This document shows positions 1 to 12,500 of a DNA stretch of 64,000 nucleotides, one piece after another (the first letter of the stretch is position 1; every line of letters begins with the position of its first letter). The position numbers were made by a program, and so were the translations under genes. Origin of the DNA: Zonotrichia leucophrys gambelii (taxonomy: Eukaryota > Chordata > Aves > Passeriformes > Passerellidae); the NCBI RefSeq assembly GCF_028769735.1, contig NC_088171.1, positions 132,015,533 through 132,079,532 on the forward strand, written 5' to 3'. The notes beneath the pieces are model-generated. The model was given only the letters and a program-made list of their open reading frames with translations. It was not told the DNA's origin and made no database searches.

Positions 1-338
1 AGATAGCACAGCCACTGAGGATGAGGATGGAGGAGTGAGAAGCTGGCTCTTGGAGGGAACACACAAGAATTTCCTTTTCTGGCAGCACATAAGTCTTGCT
101 CCTGTGGAAGCACACCTTGAGGGCATTAATGTAAGAATTCACTGGGCAAACTGCTGCCAGCTGAAATGCCCCCCTATTCTGTGACAGGTACGCCTGGCAA
201 ACTTTAATGGGTACAGAGCAGTGAAGGCTCATAAGGGCACAGTGCAATGCAGCAAGGCTGCAGAGCAGGCATCTGTGAACTTCTGACATAGAGCACAACA
301 GAGGAAGAGGGAGAGAAGTACTCAAGCTTTTAACCTAC

Positions 339-506
339 CACAATCCTGGTGTCACGAATGGTGTTTTCGGGGATGGTGACCCAGTAAGAGCTCTGTTCCC
401 ACTGTGGGGGCTGGCTCAGTGCACTGGTGACAGTCACCGTCAGCTCCACCGTGCTGCTTCTGTTCCCGCCGTCTGTGGCTACAATATAGCGGCTGATGCG
501 CATTGT
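339..506 (-). CDS. Cadherin exon 12: end of EC9, start of EC10
   Basis: Residues 939-994. Acceptor TGTTTCCCAG|ACAATG, donor ATTGTG|GTAGGT. Encodes [18 protein letters not shown] and [14 protein letters not shown]. The EC9/EC10 junction SALSQPPQW lacks a calcium motif. The following intron runs off the left edge; no further exon was seen in bases 1-338. Confidence 0.9.
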
Positions 507-3500
507 CTGGGAAACAGAGGCACAGGATGCTTGAAAATATTGCAATTAACCCTCTGCAACGGATTTGAGGGGCTGGACTCTCACATTACCTGGGGTAGTG
601 GGCAATTCACGTACACCCAGCCTGTGCTGGGGTTGATCTGGAAGTATTCCAGCTGATGCTCTAGCATTGAGTATGTGACAGCAGCATTCACACCCTGGTC
701 ACTGTCGTGAGCTGCAACTCGGAGGAAACTCGTCCCCACTGGAGTGTCTTCGCTGAGGAAGTCTTTGAAAAGACAAAGATCCTGTCAGCAGGTCTGCTCT
801 GCTTTAGCAGGCTGTATTTGTAAAGAAATACCCCTGTAAAACATCATTGTTCCCTTCATGGCAGATGAAATGTTTCTGTACTGAAGCAGGTTATAAAGTA
901 CTGTCACCAACAGTGTCTGCAGTCCTCTTTCAGCTTTCCCTTCCCTCTCCCCTGCCACGCTGGGTTTTTAAGTGAGCTGCTGGTGGTGCAGATTTACTGA
1001 CACTGCAGCTGCCAGCACTGGTGCCACTCCAGGGTGGTGCCGGCAACCCCACAGCAGCTCACATGCCCACTGCTTTGGATCACAGCCCAGCCTGCTGGGC
1101 TCAGCTAATGATAAAAGCAGGTTGGTATCAAAGGGAATTCTGTGTGAATTGAATTAGTCTTGAATATGAGTGGTGCCAGCAGCACTGCCAGTGGGAGGCA
1201 CTAGGTAATTGCAAAGCACAAAGACTCAGGTCACAGAAAAAATGCCTCCAGCCCCACAGTGTTTTGGAAAAACTGCCCAGGGCAAGGGCAAGGATCATTT
1301 TATGTATGTCTCTTTCCTTAAGTTTCACTCCCTGTTCCCAGAAATCCACCTGTGTCAGAGGTCGTGTCTTTCTGCCTGTAGTTCTAGAGAGACCAATCCT
1401 TTGAACCTGCTCACGCAATTGTCATCTAAAAATCTGCTGGCAAAGTCATGCATTTGAAGAGCCCACTGCACAGAAGAATAATTAATTTTGTCTTCCTAAG
1501 GCCTGATTTCTGGAAGGGACACCAACAAAATGATGGGAAATCATGAGCAGTCATTTCCTGCTCCCCTCCACTCTGTGAAGCACGGTTTCATATGAAACCA
1601 TCACATCCCTGCTGTCTGTGTCTCTTCCACACTCATCTTTACATTGCACTGATTTTTGGTCCAGCTCTTCCCTCTGTCCTCAGCCATCCAGTCCCAATTC
1701 CTCTTTCAAGTAGCTATGTGTGCTTGCCTGATTGTGTTTTTGAGCTGTTTCCCTGTACTAAGGCTCCACCAGCTCAGGGTATTAAAACTGACTGTGGGGA
1801 GGCTGTTGCAGTTGGGTTTAGGCAACCCAGTCTGTTAATTTGTGTCGTGTTCAGAAACTATTTAATATCTTTGATGTCCTTTATATGTGTGTCCTTTAGC
1901 ATTTTTTGATGTGGGATAATCAGAACTGCTTATGGAGCAGTCATGTTTTCTGTTTTGGTCTTCTCCTTTAATGTCTACAGTGTGTAGTAGTGGAGCAGTA
2001 CAACTTTAAACAGCAGCAACCACTTGCTCTATAAGCAGTAATTTGAGATTTAATTGGCTTCACTTGTCCCTGTGCCATTTAATTGTCCTGGGATTCTTGT
2101 CTTTGGTATGTCAGTGACAGACAAGTAACAGACAAATCTCACAAGAGATTTACCAGCACTAAGATAGATTAATGAAAATTGAATTAACTGCCATAAATCA
2201 CTGTAAAATTCTCCTTTTTTGTGTTTAGGCTTGTGTGTGTGTGTGTGTGTGTATTTATGCTGTCTTTAACAGCCAAATTCAGTTAAACTGCATTGTAATA
2301 AAAAAGACAAAGTTACTTGGAAGGGTGGTAGTCTCTCATTTCAGGTGCTTTGCTTGCTTCTGACACAACTTTAACGTTTACTGTACCATCCCTACTACAG
2401 TTTAGCATTTCTTTAATGTCTGTTTCGCAGACAGATGATAAGATGCATGGTTAAATCAGGAATTTAACCAACATCCTAGTGCTGAGAGTAAAGAACCAGC
2501 AGTTTCCAGGATGAATAGAAACCTATCACTAATGGCCTTTGATCTTGTTAGGGAAAAAGCTATTTTTAATTCTGTGACGTTCAAGCATTGATTACTTATG
2601 TAGAGACACTGGGAAAGTGCTAGGCATAAGGTGACCTCGTTATCTGCAGGTTTGCCATCTCAAACAGCTGCCTTTCTTCAGAACCTTTGCCAGTACCCTC
2701 TGTTCATGAAAAAAGAAAAAAAACCTGCCGGTTTCTCAAAGTGCTGAAGCCACCATAATTACAAATGCAACCTCTCAGCTTCACAGCTTTTGAAAAAGAA
2801 TCCTGGGCAGTTTCACCTGAAGGATATGTGTGATGGTGGAATAAAAGGTTCATCTTGGCACAAACATTACCTCTACATCAGGGACTGTCTGCTCCACTCA
2901 AAAATATTTCTCTCCAGAAAGATCATTCCTACTCAAATTCTCAGTGCTGCTTTGGCCAGGTTTGCAGAAGACACTGGTAAGACTGTAGAAATGGCTATTC
3001 CAAATCTACACATTTTAATGAATTTGGCACTTAGAATTAGTCACTACAAGATACTTTAAAAGGTGCAACACAATTTTCCTTCTGTCCTTGTACATAACTT
3101 TGAGATGTGGATGTACATTTATCATATTTCCCAGCAGGTCACTTCTTGTTAAACTCCTAAAATATAAACATCCAACTTATTTTTGAATCCTTCGAAAATG
3201 CTGGCATCTGTGATGTTAAAGACAATTTTCTTATAAGCTATCTTCATTTTAATAGGGCATTGGTCACTGCTTTGCCCTCCATGACATTTCCACACAAGTG
3301 GCAAAAAAACTCCAAAATGAAGCTGTTGGCAGATGCATCAGCAACATTTTTTTTTTCCACTTTCAAGCAATTATGCAAGGAAGGACCTGTTCCAGTCCAA
3401 CAGCTAGAGATTATACTCATGACTTGTGGATGACATTAAATGTAGAGAGTCCAAGTGTAACGAAATGCAGGATTCTACTGGAGAAGCATCAAGTCAAATT

Positions 3501-6500
3501 AAACAAAAGACTGATGTAAAGCATATCATGTGGGGATGAAAAAGGGAATGTCACCAGGTCAAATGGGAAAAGCTAGCTCAGCAGGACAGACACAGCAGGC
3601 ATTGGCTCCCAGCCAAAGGCAGCCTAGAAACCATGGATTCTGTGCTGTTTGACAAGACATAAATGCCACTTCAGTCTATTCAAACAGAAATATCATGCTA
3701 CAGAGACACAGATGACAATTGTACTTGTGGTCAGGGTTGATGATTTCCGAGCTAGGATGTCATGTTTTGTTTTGGGACATCAAATAAAAATTCAGCGTGG
3801 AAAAAAGCTGGGCAGAGAAAAGCTGCAGAGAGAAGGGATCAGACCTGCCTCATCTGTAGGAGTGAGTATGTAAATGTTTTTAAGAGAACTGCAGTGACTA
3901 AAGAGCACTGGTTAATTCTGCTCATTCCTACTGATGATGGGTTAAACAGTAACTGCCTTAGTGGGAAACAAAGGAAGCTCGGTCACCTAACAGACTGACC
4001 GCTGTTACAAGGAATAACCTCCTAACAAGGTTCCCGTGGCAGCACTGGGACAAGCAGCTGGGAACACTCACACTGGTAGCGGCTGTTCTCAAACTTGGGC
4101 TCGTTGTCGTTGAGGTCGGCGATGAGCACGGTGAGCTGGCACACGCCGATCAGCGGCTCCCGCGCCCGGTCCGTGGCAGTGACAGACAGAGTGTGCTCCC
4201 GCTGCTGCTCCCGGTCAAAACTCTGCGTGGTGGTGATGACTCCTGCCAACACAGACACTCCTGTGCTGCCGTCACAGCCTCAGGACTGGACCTGCAGAGA
4301 GCAACCTGCACATCTCCTGCACAAAAGGAAGCTCTGGCTGCGTGCAGCACAGCCGTGAGGCTCGATCCTCACCGACCCTGCAATGCATTCTTGGACTAGA
4401 CCGGTTCCAGTTCTCTTGTCTGTCCTCACATGCCACCTTTTTCCTGCTGCCCTGATAAGAAGCTCAGTCTGAGTATCTTGTTATCTCATGGTTCATGGAG
4501 CACAGGACTTTCTCCTTCTCATTGAAGAGCCTCTCTAGGCTTAGACCAAGTAACTGAATCAGCTCATTATTACTTGAGGAAGAGTCACAGCACAGAAGAT
4601 ACAAGCGACATGACCAAACTAACCTCTGCTACAGGAGTTGGAGGCTGTCTCATTGAACAGATTAAAATTGGGTAAAATCGTATAGTGGATAAACCAAACC
4701 ATTTTCTCCAAATCCTCATGTTTTCCTCCCTACTAATGAAGTCTCTCCCTGTCTCAGCTATTTTCTTCTGGTTAGCAGATTTCAAACTGACCTTCTTGAG
4801 GCCACTTCTAGATCTATTTTTCTCCCTATGCTCGGAGTTCTTCAGCTGTGTTGTAGTCCTTTCCAATCTCCTGCACAGTCCTGGAGATAACAATAACAAT
4901 CCCGTTTTCCTATTTTGACTATAGAAACATCAACAACTATATAACATCTTCATATGAAATAAATCGTTTATAAATACATCATTGCCCTGTTCTGGTATGA
5001 GAGTTTTGCCTGCAGTGCACTGGATTTCCTATTTGTGCATGAAATGAGAAATAAATTGTGGCCACATCATAGGGAAGAATAAAATTAACCTGCAAAAATC
5101 ACACTTTCTGCTCTGCATTCTTACAGCTACCCTTGATCCAAATAAGAAGGTAAGTGATACAGAATACATTTTTATCTTCTTATTGAACTGGGATGGTTTC
5201 CCTATTTAATTTGCATTTGGAACCCTCAATATAAGAAGGATGGGGATCTGTGAATCCAGAAGAGGGACATGAAGATGATCAGAGAGTTGGAAACCTCTCC
5301 TGTGAGGACAAACTGAGCTGGGATTTTTCAGCCTGGAGAAGAGATGGTTCCAGGGAGACCTTACAGCACCTTCCAGTACCTAAAGGTGGTTTACACAACA
5401 TCTGGAGAGGGTCTGTGGGCATACAGTGATATGACAAATGGCAATGGCTTTAAAATGAGGGAGAACAGGTTTAGATCAGGAAGAAATTCTTTACTGTGAG
5501 GGTGGTGCGACACTGCCCAACACAAGTTGCCCAGGGAAGCTGTGGAAGTGTTCAAGGCCAGGTTGGATGAAGCATTGGGCAACCTGGTCTAGTGGAAGAT
5601 GTCCCTGCTCACAGCAAGGGTGTTGGAAATAAATAATCCTTTAGCTCTTTTCCAACCCAAACCATTCTATGCTACTATGATTTAAATCACTTCAACCTTC
5701 ATTAAATCTAATCTAATCTAATCTAATCTAATCTAATCTAATCTAATCCTATCTAATCGATGTGCATGGGTATTTACATACCCTGAGCATTTTCCAGTGT
5801 TTATCCTATAAACTGTCACAGCTAACCCTGCAGTTACATGGTAAGCATGAGCCCACATGAACATACTGATACAGAGGCATTTTTATTACAATACAACGTA
5901 CAATTTTCATTTTTTCTCAGTGACCTAAAGCTACTGACCTGTGTCTGGATCAATGCTGAAGCCAAGGGAAGCTCCATCTCGGTGCATGAGCCCATACTTC
6001 ACCTCTCCATTGATGCCAAGGTCTGCATCATAGGCTTCCACCTGCAGCACACGCGTGCCTGGAGGCTGGTTCTCCAGAACCCAGGTGCTGTCACTGTAGT
6101 AAGCGCACTAAAAACACACCCAAACATCCGACCCTAAATGTTACACAGAGTCACGTGAATCTGCTGCACAGTGTCAATATTTCTTCCAGCAGGTCTGGGA
6201 AAAACTTGGAAGGAAATCACTACTATTACTTATGCACACAAAGAAATCAATCTCTAAGGGAGAGGAAGGGAAAAGGAGGATGAAGATTTTACACTTCCTC
6301 TAGGAAGAGAATTGTCTTCTGTTCACTTACAAGTTCATTCTGCTCTGCACACACAGACCCTTCAGCCCACCAGCAGCCACCAGCAGCAATAGAGATTATT
6401 ACCCCAGTTATAGTTTAGATGGGAAAAGAGTATCTGCAGAAAGACATCTCACCTCTCTAAAGACAGGCTTGTTGTTATTAACGTCATTAATTCCTACAAT

Positions 6501-9500
6501 AACCTCAGCAAAACTGCTCAGAGGAGTGGGTCCCCCCGAGGCATTGTCATCTATGGCAGTGACATTCAAGGTGTACTGTGGCCCTTTCAGGCTGGGTGGT
6601 GGGTTTCTGCGGAGTTTAATGATACCTGAATTTGGAAGCATAAAGTGTCATGTTAATTTACTCTGTAAACACACAAAATCAAGTGAGCATCACATTTCTC
6701 TGAACAGTTACTGTATTTTGGTAGCAAAGCACAGTAACTGTTCATGTTAGTCTGCACAGGCTTGGACGAGGATCCCAAGTTTTGGCTGATAGTTAAAGAA
6801 CAACCATCATATCAAAGAACTAATGCTCACTGATACAAAGCTTTCCCATCTGCAGATTATATAAATATGGAGCTTTCTTATGGTTCTTGAGACACAGGTG
6901 GGGCAGAGTCAATTGAGATTAGACAGTAAATACCTGAGTTCTAAACCCTCTTTCCTTACCTTTCTGGCTATCCAGCTCAAAGTTGCCCTCCTCATTGCCC
7001 CCTGTAATCAGATAGAGCAGCCCGTCCCCATCAGGGTCCTCTGCCCGAACAGTCGCCACCAAGGTGCCGGGACCAGCATCTTCCGAAAGGAAGGTCCTGT
7101 AACTGATGGACACAAGGGAGCAATGACAGCACACAAGTGTCAGAATAACCATCACCCTCTTAACCATCAGCAACAGTATGAACTCACTATGAATGGCTTT
7201 TTAAAACTTCGGGCATGCAATCATGGAATCTTAAATTGGTTCAAGGTATGACTTAGGTCTTCTTTGTTCAACATTTGGTACTTATTTTAGGATTGTAATC
7301 CTGTACCTTTGGTATACATAATTTTGAAGGATCCTTTGGAGTGTAAAAATGTGCACCATAATAAGTTGTACTGTAAAACAGGATCATCTATCTACTAAAG
7401 TTGAGAAAAAGGACTAGTATCTGCCATGCAGTGTTTCTTATGCCCCTATATATTAATGGAAAGCATTAGATACTACAGAGATGAATGTAAAATAGTATTA
7501 AATTTTGTAAATAAATATATGTATGTTTTGTATTTAAAATATGTTCAGACTTCAAAATTGTGCAAAGAATAGAAATTGTCTCGATTGAGGACAGGAAAGA
7601 AAAGGAAGTCTTAAAGAAGCAGGAGCTCATGAAATTAGCTTACAATACAATCTTTTGGTGCTAAAATTAAATTTTAGTAGTAGTTTGCTAACTACCATAT
7701 TTTTTTGTCACCTATTTATATATGGATAATCACTTTGAGACCTAGGAGTCAACACAGTTAAAATCATTCCCTGTATAGACAGGTCTTTGATTCATTCTGT
7801 TCTCTCTCTATAAAGTCAATATACTGGTATCACAAATGATGTATTTTTTAATACACAATCTAGAAATGAAAGTCCAACTCCTAAAGCCTTTCTATATAGA
7901 AATTACCCTTCAGTTTCACTGGTATTTACAGGGGCACAAAGGTTACATGTCAGACCAGCACCATTTAGGAGCAGGGCAGGGGCTGAGGGTGCCTTACAGG
8001 GCCTGGGAGAAGACGGGAGCCTCGTCATTGACGTTGGCCATGCGGATGCGCACAGACGCCGTCCCCGTGCGAGGGGGGTGTCCTCTGTCCACAGCGATCA
8101 CCACAAACTCGTACATGTGGTTGGCTCGCTCAAAGTTCAGCCTCTGGTTAGAATTGACGACCCCGTGACGTGTGATGGAAAAATCAGTGCTCTGGATGAA
8201 GTAAGAGATCTCAGAGTTGGAGCCAGAGTCGCAGTCAGTTGCAAGCACTGTTAGAGAGCACAATTAACAGAACAGTCATACTGCAAAGGAGGTTTGGTTA
8301 TGCTGTTTACCACCAAGCCAACTCTGGTTTTTTGTCAGTTTTTGAGAACAGGCATCACCTAAATCTGTTTCATCCATAAAAGGTTTTTTTGTTGTTTTGT
8401 TTTTGTTTTGTTGTTGTTGTTTTTTGTGGTTAGCATCTGGGAACTTAGCAGGAGGCTGGGAGTGAAAAATCAAAACAACTCTTCCCTCTGCTCCAAGTGA
8501 TCTCAGTCAGGTGAATTTGCAAGAGTTGTGATCCCAGCACTGCACAAAATGCTTTGCACAAATAGCAGTCAACGCTGGTAATTAGCACGCAATCAGTATG
8601 CACGTTGGTTAACATTATCAGTCATAAACTGGCTCCTCGCTCTGGTTCCAGGAATGCTATGTTCAAATTCAATTAGCTCCCAGCCAGTTATATACTTTTT
8701 AATTACCTGGCGCTTCAAGGTACGAAGAGTGATTAAACATTCCTCCCCAGTAAGTGTTTATTCAGTACACTGAGCGTCCCATCTGCTCAGGAGCAGCAAA
8801 CCAGCACAACAAAGCATCAAAAGTGATTTTTAAGAGCAGAAGCTCACCTCTCCAATTACCTTGCAGTTTTTCTAGCCTAACAACGAGGCTTCACATCATT
8901 CCCACACTGTTAATAAACAAACTCCTTATTCTACCAGTAGGAACCAGATGCAGCCACAGTGGCAGCCTTGTGGAAGCAGAACAGTGATTGCAGTGCGTGG
9001 ACATCCCAGCAAACAGCTGCAGCACCATCCACAGAGGGGTGGCAGAAACAACCTGCCTCTATCAGAATACTAACTCAAAACAGGAAAAGAGCAGAAAATT
9101 ATTTCAAAAGTATACTGAAGAACTGCTCTACTTAGTTGCAAAAAATTTCAACTGCATATGCCTATGGAAAGTTACTCATCTTTGTTTACAAGGATATTTA
9201 GAGTGGTTCTAACATTTTGTTAAAAATCTCTCCAAATCCCTCTGTGAATAAATGTTTATGTTACAGACTACAAAATCAAGGGTTTTAGTGTTAATCACTC
9301 TTTTGCTGCACTGACAGACAAAACTCAAAAACTAAAAAGACAGTGATTTTAAACTGTCAAATATAGTGGTTAAGTATTGTTTTTAGAAAGGCATGCAGAA
9401 TGTGAAAAACTTTTTTGATTTGAAAAATTCAGATTTAATCTACAGCCATTAGTGAGCCATTTAACCACTCACAGAAATACATTCTATGTGCTTAACGATA

Positions 9501-12500
9501 TGCTTCTTTTCCCCCAGATGTTTTCTGGCAAATAGGGAATGTGGCACTTTCTTGTACATGACAGAAACATGCCTTACTTCCCAATAGTACCTGAGAATCC
9601 CATTCCCTTCCATTTTGTTCCATCCTGGAAAATGGTGTGCCTTACAAAGGATATTTTAAAGATCATATGCCAGGCACAAGCAGCTCTGTGCTGGCTTTGC
9701 ACATGTTCTGAACTAGCTTAGTGCGAGATAACTCTGGCTCGGAAGCTGACTGAGCTGCCAGCTACAGCTCCAAGCCTTGTCCTGCTGGCACAGTGATGCA
9801 GCTGTTTGTGAAGGTTTGTGGGTCATTCTGAGGCTGCAACATCCCATCCCTCAAGGAGCTACAGTGAGGGTAAGAGCTCTTTGTCTTTTTTTCCTGAGAC
9901 ACTTGCCTTGGCAGTCAGAGTTAGTGGCCTGTTGCAGTGTGTTTTAAACTTCCAGGTCCCTTACCCAGGTGTACCAATACCCTCTTCCCCTACCCCCCCT
10001 CGCCCCCTTGCTGAGTGAGTCCTGTCAATCAAGCTTAACATTCCAACAAGGCGTCGTGTGGTTGGTCAAGTTCAAAGGATGCCCCTCAGGCCCAGAGGTC
10101 ATTGGCCTGTCTAGGTGTCCCTCGTCCCTTGACACCCTGTCCCTCCCACCTGGTTGGTGGCTCACCTGTCCCCTCCCCTCCCCCTGAGCTTAAAAGGTGA
10201 GTCCGGCCATGCGGTCGGCGATTCTGTTGGAGCTCTTCCCAAGATTCAGACCCCTGTAACCATGGAATAAACCACTGGATAAACCCTCCAGCAGAATCCT
10301 CTCCTTTTTTCTCTTCACCTTCGCCTGAAGTCTTCTTCCTGAGGTAAACGGAGTTCCTAACAAGCCTGGACTTGTTCAGTGCCCAGCTGCAATCACCAGC
10401 AAGCTAAAGGTGTCTCTGGGGTGATACACCACAGCTGCCGCCTTTGGCTCAGCGAGGGTCAGACTGGCCCAGGCACAATCTAACTGGTAATATTGGGACC
10501 AATATTCCAATAGTGGCCCAGGTCTCATCCTGCACAGGGTACAGCTCCCTTGCAGCCACCAACAACCCTGCTCAGCCTTCCACAGCAAGTGAGTCTTCAC
10601 ACACCCATTTCCACTGACTGCCACTATACTTCCACCTCACATTTTCTTTTCTAAGATGCTCTTTCTCTTGAAACGTACCCCATGTGGCAAGACAACAACG
10701 TGGGATGCAATTGCACAGCTTTGACATTCTGCTTGCTTTGGACATGGGGCATATGTGGTTTTCCCCACAAGTGGAATTCTGATGAGCTTTACAAGTCCTC
10801 TGGACAGAATAATATTAATCTCTTTAAGGAGAATCACATGCTTAGGAATTTTAAGATTTGGTTATTCTGATAAATTTCTTTCTTCCCAAGAGTAATTAAA
10901 TCTAAAAATTAAGTCTGACAAGCTCTGAACTCTCTTTGCAAATGTTTAGAGAAAGCAGGCCCTGCAGCCCCCTTACACAAGGGATGCTAAACTTCTTATC
11001 ACCTCCGCAACCTGCAGAGTTCAGCTCCAGCTTTGGGAAATTTACATTTTCATTTTTTTGCTAAGTCTTGCCTTGGCACATACTCATTTCTCAGAGTCCA
11101 TACCCCCTGAAGTCTTTTATCAGCATACCATTTTAGCTTCTAAAAATGTCACCTGTGCACTCAGGGTTTATATGCAAGTGACACATGGCCATGTTAAAAA
11201 CAAACATGGGATGATGACTGGTAAGCCATAACCATAAATTTAAGTTCACAGACTTTCAAAATATTTTTCCTTTAACACTTTGAAAGTCAGTTACACAGCA
11301 TTAATGCCTATTTGACAAAGCAAGCTGCCCATTAAAAAAAGCCCAGTTTTTTTTCTTAACACATTAAGGAAAGTAAAACTAATTGTAGCTGCTTCTGGCA
11401 CACAAAAAGATGACCAAGATGAGTTAAAAGACAGCTACAACATTTAAAGGAAATGAAGTCACTTCCTATCAGCTGCTTTAACTGCCCTTGGATAGCACAG
11501 GATCTCTCCTTGGGCACAGCACAGTGATCCTCACCTGAAGACACTCACAGCTCTACTTCCAGGATAGCTAAGAGTCATCCCCAGACTGCCAGGACAGCTG
11601 CCACCCACACCTTACCAAGGCAGTGCCTGTGGAAGAGAGCACTTCCTCACGGCCAGACCATGGAAAGGTAACAAACTATCGGGTCTGTGGCAGGACTGAA
11701 GTGACAGGCAACAGGATGGTCCCCACCTTGCAGAAGAGATGTGCCAACGGGAATGGTTTCGGGAACATTGTCTCTGCTGTAAATGGAGCGCTGGAACTCA
11801 GGGGAACAGTCGTTTTCATCGGTGATATGGACCATGACCTGAGGAAAAAGGACACACTGAGAGTGGATTTTAGCTCTTACACTGCTAAAGGAGCACCTCT
11901 TTCTGGACACTGCAGTGGCACTCAGTGCTTTTGCTGCTGTCCCATCCTTACACCTCTGATGCTATTCTTCTCACCCTACTCCTGGAACACAGACAAGTGT
12001 TTTCTCCTCCACTCCCAGGATGGGAGGCAAAGCCAAAGAGTACTAACAAGAGGTTTTTGCAGAGCCCAGATGTGAACCCAGGTCAGAGCCCAGATCTCTG
12101 CCTGTACTACAAGGCTCCCTGCTGCCCAGCATCCTCACTGGGCTATCCATCTGTGTAACTGGTCCTGGAGCAAGGGCTGGCAGACCATGGGTAGGAGTGA
12201 AGAGATTCCAGTACCTCAGTCACACTGCTGAGAGTGCTCTCAACTTCCATGGCTTTCAGAAGGAGGTGGTAGAGGTGGTGCTCGCTCTCGTAGTCCACGG
12301 GGTGGGTCAGGCTGAGCTCTCCACTCTCTTGCCTCACCCGGAACAGCCCAGAGGGGTTGGTCAGGAGAGTGTAGGAAAGAGGCTGGCTCTGGAAAGAAAC
12401 AGCCTCAACAACTGCTACTCTGCAAAGAACGAGAAAACAACCTTTGCTTCAAAACAATACCAACAAAAGCTGTCTCCTCAGCAGCTAGAGGAGGATGGGA

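Larger units (their letters stand above)
8248..11726 (-). other. Cadherin intron 5, carrying a solo LTR
   Basis: 3.5 kb between exons 5 and 6. Contains T/G-rich simple sequence (about 8382-8430) and a retroviral solo LTR near its middle. No exon is missing, since the phases of exons 5 and 6 match. Confidence 0.65.

Noticed and set aside
12391..12397. Alternative acceptor (TTTCCAG) for cadherin exon 4
   Set aside because: Gives the wrong phase with exon 3; the acceptor at 12420-12421 restores a continuous cadherin strand.
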